Positions 43,703 to 47,503 of a stretch of DNA of 47,503 bases are shown here, one piece after another (within the stretch, counting starts at the first letter, position 1; each line of letters begins with the position of its first letter). The notes under the pieces are model-generated. The model ran no database searches and was not told where the DNA came from. It saw only the letters and a program-made list of their open reading frames with translations. The position numbers and the translations under genes are program-made. This DNA comes from Ardenticatenaceae bacterium (GTDB taxonomy: Bacteria > Chloroflexota > Anaerolineae > Promineifilales > Promineifilaceae): assembly GCA_020634215.1 (NCBI GenBank), contig JACKCD010000049.1:1-47503 (forward strand), given 5' to 3'.

Positions 43703-45247
43703 ATGCAATCAGAAAAAACAGCACGCCCTTTAACTGGCGAAGAGTATTTAGCCTCGCTGGACGATGGTCGGGAGGTCTGGATATATGGTGAGCGGGTTGC
43801 CAATGTGACCCAACACCCTGCCTTCCACAATACGGCGCGTATTTTGGCTCGCCTGTACGACGCGCTGCATGATCCGCAGCGGCAGTCACGGCTGACTTGC
43901 CCGACAGACACAGGATCGGGTGGCTATACCCATCCATTTTTCAAAACGGCGACCAGCGTTGAGCAACTCATGCGTGCTCGTGGCGCGATTGAGGAATGGT
44001 CACGCATGACGTATGGGTGGATGGGTCGCACGCCAGATTACAAAGGTGCGTTTATTGCTACCTTAGGCGCGAATGCCGAGTTTTATGACCCCTATCAAGA
44101 GAACGCTAAACGCTGGTATCGCAAAGCGCAAGAAAGCGTGCTGTATTTGAACCACGCGATTGCCAACCCGCCGGGTCAAAACCATGATACCGACAACGGG
44201 TTGCAACTGCGTGTGATTCGTGAGACAGATGCTGGCATTGTTGTGTCCGGCGCGAAATCTGTTGCCACAAACTCCGCGCTCACGCACTACACGCTGGTTG
44301 CCCAAGCTGGCCCTGTCATAAAAAAGGAAGCCGCCCTCAATTTCATCTTGCCCATCAATGCGTCTGGCGTGAAATTGATTTGCCGCCCCTCCTACCAAAT
44401 GGCGGCGCAATTTGTCGGCAGCCCGTTTGATTACCCGCTGACCAGTCAGTTTGATGAAAACGATGCAATTTTGATTTGTGATGAAGTGCTTGTGCCGTGG
44501 GAAAATGTCTTCATCTACGGGAATTTGCGTAAGACAGCAACCTTCATGTCCGACTCTGGTTTTTATAGCAATGCCGGCTTCCACGGCTGTATTCGGTTAG
44601 GTGTCAAACTCGATTTTTTGGCTGGACTCCTGCTCAAGTCGTTGGAAACAACGGGTGCATTGAAGCATCGGGGGGTGCAAGTCAACATGGGGGAGGTGTT
44701 GGCTTGGCGCAATATGATTTGGTCTTTGGTGGAGGCGATGACCCACGCACCTGCCAACTGGCACAACGGCGCATTGTTGCCAAATCATGAGGCTGTTCTC
44801 GCTTACAGTGCCCTTGCCCCCAACATCTACGAGCAGATCAGGAAAATTTTCACCGATGTGTTGGGCAGTTATCTGATTTACTACAACTCCCATGCGGCCG
44901 ATTTTCAGAACCCTGAATTGCGCCCCTATTTAGACACCTACTTGCAGGGGGCGCAATCTCAAGATGGGGTGGAGCGCGTCAAACTTGCTAAGTTAGCTTG
45001 GGATGCGATAGGCAGCGAGTTTGGGGGTCGTCATGCGCTTTATGAGCGCAACTACATCGGGAGTCACGACGTGATTCGTCTTACGAACTACCGTCACGCC
45101 ATCGCCTCAGATCAAGCACGCGATTTGAAAGCGTTTGTTGACCAGTGTCTTAGCGAATACGACCTAGACGGCTGGAAGATGTCCGATCTAGATTCGGGAC
45201 AAAAACTTCATTCAAAACAAGGGGAATCTCTCGATGAATACACATGA
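43703..45247 (+). CDS. HpaB-family flavin-dependent aromatic hydroxylase
   Basis: 514 residues from ATG 43703 (MQSEKTARPLTGEEYLASLDDGREVWIYGE without the first about eight codons). ATG 43679 would overlap the sulfotransferase and lacks a ribosome site. The HpaB pattern is clear: N-terminal LTGEEYLASLDDGREV, FYDPYQENAKRWYRKA, VWSKV-like ESVLYLNHAI, the FAD-binding SGAKSVATNSALTHYTLVAQ and the QDGVERVKLAKLAWDAIGSEFGG region near the end. HpaB enzymes use FADH2 from a separate reductase to hydroxylate phenols ortho to OH. On 4-hydroxybenzoyl-CoA or -ACP this would give a 3,4-dihydroxybenzoyl (catechol) unit. No reductase gene is in the window. Confidence 0.88.
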   Translation: MQSEKTARPLTGEEYLASLDDGREVWIYGERVANVTQHPAFHNTARILARLYDALHDPQRQSRLTCPTDTGSGGYTHPFFKTATSVEQLMRARGAIEEWSRMTYGWMGRTPDYKGAFIATLGANAEFYDPYQENAKRWYRKAQESVLYLNHAIANPPGQNHDTDNGLQLRVIRETDAGIVVSGAKSVATNSALTHYTLVAQAGPVIKKEAALNFILPINASGVKLICRPSYQMAAQFVGSPFDYPLTSQFDENDAILICDEVLVPWENVFIYGNLRKTATFMSDSGFYSNAGFHGCIRLGVKLDFLAGLLLKSLETTGALKHRGVQVNMGEVLAWRNMIWSLVEAMTHAPANWHNGALLPNHEAVLAYSALAPNIYEQIRKIFTDVLGSYLIYYNSHAADFQNPELRPYLDTYLQGAQSQDGVERVKLAKLAWDAIGSEFGGRHALYERNYIGSHDVIRLTNYRHAIASDQARDLKAFVDQCLSEYDLDGWKMSDLDSGQKLHSKQGESLDEYT

Positions 45248-45491
45248 CGTTGTATTACAACACCTAGCTGAAATTGTGACCGAATTTTCGCCATTGCCTT
45301 TTCCAGATGATGTGACTGATGAGACGAGACTGGATGAGTTCTGGTTGGATTCTATTGCCTTTGTCACCTTACTGAGCAGTTTGGAGGAGGCGTTGGGTTT
45401 TATTCCACAAGCCGTCATACGTGGCGAATTTCAACCCCAAACAGTTAGAGACCTCGTTAGTCTGTATACGGCACAACAAGAGACTGATTAA
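45234..45491 (+). CDS. Acyl carrier protein
   Basis: 85 residues. RLDEFWLDSIAFVTLLSSLEEALGF is the four-helix ACP pattern, with Ser40 in LDSIAF as the phosphopantetheine attachment site. It overlaps the HpaB-type gene by 14 nt and the NRPS gene by one nt (TAATG), so the three are translated in step. A free-standing ACP between an aryl ligase, a hydroxylase and a condensation-first NRPS is the expected carrier for the aryl group. A phosphopantetheinyl transferase gene is not in the window. Confidence 0.88.
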   Translation: MNTHDVVLQHLAEIVTEFSPLPFPDDVTDETRLDEFWLDSIAFVTLLSSLEEALGFIPQAVIRGEFQPQTVRDLVSLYTAQQETD

Positions 45492-47503
45492 TGAAGGAAC
45501 ATGCACCGAATGGAACGAGCGCATTGGCAACCGCCTTGCGCTTGTTTCAAAATCGAAAGCAACTGCCGCCTATTGAGCGCGTAGACAACGCTGGTCCCCA
45601 GAGATTGTCCTATGCTCAGGAACTGCTGTGGCTCTTTCAGCAGGTTCATCCTGAGAGTCGTACCTACAATCTCGTTCATGCCTTCCGACTGATCGGTGCG
45701 TTAAACGTTGCGGCGTTGGAACAAACGCTGAATGAGATTGTGCGCCGCCATGCCATTCTGCGGACAACCTACCATTTGGATGACGAGTATCCTGTGCAGC
45801 GTGTGGGGACGTTCGCGTATCGGCCGATTCCCATAACTGACCTACGCGCCCACACCAAATCAGAACAACCTATAAAAGTAGAAGCATACGTTCAAGCACA
45901 GCAACAGCAACTTTTTGATCTAAGCCAGCACCCCCCCTTCAGATTTAGTTTGCTCCAATTGCAGGACGACGAATTTGTGCTGGTTTTCTGCCTACACCAC
46001 ATCCTCTATGAAGTGTCGTCCGAGCGCGTGCTTTTCCACGAACTGGGGATTTTGTACAAGGCGTTTGAGGCGGGGGAACCGTCGCCCTTGCCCGATTTGC
46101 CGATTCAGTATACCGATTACGCCGCCTGGCAGCGTCAAATTCTGACCGAAGAGACCCTAGCGGAGAAGATTGACTTTCATCGGCAGCTCTTAGGCGATGA
46201 ACTGCCGGCCCTCAACCTGCCGACCGACTCCCCGCGCTCAAATGAGCGTGACTTTAGCTGCAATACGCTGACCGTGGCTGTGAACCCTGAATTGCACCAA
46301 ATGCTGCGCCGTTTTAGCCAGTCAACAGGGGCATCGCTCTTCAATATTCTGCTGACGACCCTCTACGTGTTGCTCTATCGCTATACGGGGCAGACAAAGA
46401 TTGTGGTTGGTACGCCTATAAACGGCCGTAATCATGCTCACCTCAACAAACTGTTGGGTATCTTCGTCAACGAAGTTGCGCTGCCAGGCGACCTGAGTGA
46501 CAACCCAACCTTTGAACAGCTTTTAGCCCGTGTGCAGCAGACGACAGGGGCGGCGTATCAGCATCCCGATTTACCCTTTCACAAGCTGTTTCCACACCTT
46601 GCGGGGGGGCATGGGCGCACTTATTTCCCCGTGACGTTCAACATGCCAGCCGGCCGTAACGAAATGCAGCTACACGGTTTGACCGTAGAACGCTTGCCGC
46701 TCCATCGGGTACATTCACAGGCTGACCTGTTTTTCACGGTGCTTCCCAATCGCGGTGAGCTGTCCCTGCACGTCACGTATCAGGCTGACCTTTTCAATGA
46801 AGCGCAGATTGCTCGACTAGCGGATCACTATCAGAATTTATTGGCCGCCATTGTAAACCCGGCTGTAGATGCGGCTCTGCCAGTTAGCCAGCTTCCCATG
46901 CTTACTGAGGCTGAATACCACCAGATTGTGCATCAGTGGAACGATACGGCCGTAAATTTGGGCGAGCCACAGGCGATTCACACCTTGTTTGCGGCGCAAG
47001 TGGCACGAACGCCCGATGCGGTGGCGGTTGTGTTTGGGGATCAGCAACTCACCTATGCTGAACTCAACGCCCGTGCCAACCAGTTAGCCCACCGCCTGAT
47101 TGAACTCGGTGTGCAAGCCAATACCCTCGTGGCAGTCGCTATGGAACCCGCCCTTGAGATGATTGTGAGTTTGCTCGCCATTCTCAAGGCAGGTGGGGCG
47201 TATGTGCCGATTGACCCCACCTACCCTCCTGAGCGTATTCACTACATGCTGCTGGATAGTGCCACACCGATTTTGCTCACCCAATCCCATCTCCCAAACG
47301 TGCAAGAGATGGGTGCGGACAACGTTCAACGCATTGCCGTTGATACGGCCTGGGGGCAACTGGCGAAATTACCGACCCACAACCCACAGCCCCGTGCGTC
47401 ACTAGACGACCTGATTTATGTGATTTACACCTCTGGCTCCACGGGTCGTCCCAAAGGTGCGGGGGTGTACCATCGTGGCTTCGGCAACCTGCTCAACTGG
47501 TTT
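45491..47503 (+). CDS. NRPS starting with a condensation domain, C-A... (runs off window)
   Basis: 671 residues visible. After a 35-residue lead (LSYAQELLWLFQQVHPES), the C domain spans about 40-460 with VFCLHHILYEVSSERVL: the catalytic-type HH is present, but the usual D-G after it is E-V. The A domain starts near 490 (ARTPDAVAVVFGDQQLTYAEL) and reaches A3 (YTSGSTGRPKG, about 647) before the edge, so specificity residues are not visible. It directly follows the ACP gene, which fits condensation of an ACP-bound aryl group onto the first amino acid. The start ATG overlaps the ACP stop. Only the upstream ATG of this frame is plausible. Confidence 0.9.
   Translation, partial: MKEHAPNGTSALATALRLFQNRKQLPPIERVDNAGPQRLSYAQELLWLFQQVHPESRTYNLVHAFRLIGALNVAALEQTLNEIVRRHAILRTTYHLDDEYPVQRVGTFAYRPIPITDLRAHTKSEQPIKVEAYVQAQQQQLFDLSQHPPFRFSLLQLQDDEFVLVFCLHHILYEVSSERVLFHELGILYKAFEAGEPSPLPDLPIQYTDYAAWQRQILTEETLAEKIDFHRQLLGDELPALNLPTDSPRSNERDFSCNTLTVAVNPELHQMLRRFSQSTGASLFNILLTTLYVLLYRYTGQTKIVVGTPINGRNHAHLNKLLGIFVNEVALPGDLSDNPTFEQLLARVQQTTGAAYQHPDLPFHKLFPHLAGGHGRTYFPVTFNMPAGRNEMQLHGLTVERLPLHRVHSQADLFFTVLPNRGELSLHVTYQADLFNEAQIARLADHYQNLLAAIVNPAVDAALPVSQLPMLTEAEYHQIVHQWNDTAVNLGEPQAIHTLFAAQVARTPDAVAVVFGDQQLTYAELNARANQLAHRLIELGVQANTLVAVAMEPALEMIVSLLAILKAGGAYVPIDPTYPPERIHYMLLDSATPILLTQSHLPNVQEMGADNVQRIAVDTAWGQLAKLPTHNPQPRASLDDLIYVIYTSGSTGRPKGAGVYHRGFGNLLNWF

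Noticed and set aside
16948..43703. Linking the HpaH-like hydratase with the HpaB-type hydroxylase as one 4-hydroxyphenylacetate pathway
   Set aside because: They are 26 kb apart in different DNA segments and no other hpa genes are present; the hydroxylase fits the NRPS set better.

Overview
The window most likely comes from a Chloroflexota bacterium of the Anaerolineae type. This is inferred from the Sec/lipoprotein-type clade II nitrous oxide reductase cluster, the secreted xylanase ending in an FLPF-type tail, the large MalT-like STAND regulators and the G/T-rich intergenic hairpins. No rRNA, tRNA or CRISPR array was seen. The 10-bp palindrome AACGGCCGTT occurs about 39 times by eye. It is dense in 1-17 kb and 33.6-37.1 kb and nearly absent from 17-25.9 kb and 37.1-47.5 kb, which marks an older genome backbone and newer insertions.

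Backbone, 1-17.7 kb. On the minus strand lie an L-2-hydroxyglutarate oxidase-like gene (cut by the window edge), a small hypothetical gene, a GH10 xylanase, a TauE/SafE permease, an M20 peptidase, and an antitoxin-like gene next to a PIN-toxin remnant. On the plus strand follows a compact denitrification operon: nosZ, a nosB-like gene, nosD, nosF, nosY, nosL, a lipoprotein cytochrome c and a DUF1858-like protein. Next come a FAD oxidoreductase (minus), an unusual 390-bp array of degenerate 11-13 nt units between a CRP-like site and a perfect terminator hairpin, a CRP/FNR regulator (minus), an RlmK-like rRNA methyltransferase and an HpaH-like hydratase.

Regulator and insertion zone, 17.7-25.9 kb. 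A MalT/LuxR-type STAND regulator is followed by a tandem paralogue broken by several frameshifts. Then comes a 1.54-kb IS1380-like element whose transposase frame is split at an A7 run.

Natural-product zone, 25.4-47.5 kb (runs off the right edge). Two sets of non-ribosomal peptide genes are present. Set 1 (25.9-33.5 kb) holds an NRPS (C-A-T-C), a SULT-like sulfotransferase and a P-type ATPase without a CPx motif. Set 2 (38.8-47.5 kb) holds a TauE permease, a chorismate-lyase-like protein, a glycosyltransferase, a benzoate-CoA-ligase-type AMP ligase, a second sulfotransferase, an HpaB-type hydroxylase, an acyl carrier protein and an NRPS (C-A...). The enzymes suggest that chorismate-derived 4-hydroxybenzoate is activated, hydroxylated, carried by the ACP and joined to a peptide, with sulfation and possibly glycosylation. 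The two sets are separated by a backbone-like stretch (a polymer-forming membrane protein and an SBP-VWA protein).

Each NRPS set is preceded by a copy of the same cassette. The intact copy (37.4-38.6 kb) encodes an 88-aa protein, a short SARP-type DNA-binding protein and a small anchored helix-hairpin-helix protein. The other copy (25.4-25.87 kb) is internally deleted. Both copies keep four heptamer repeats at an 11-bp period, the layout of known SARP operators. The proposed system is therefore a split, sulfated aryl-peptide pathway joined by a duplicated operator cassette. The layout is read directly from sequence; the chemistry and regulation are inference.
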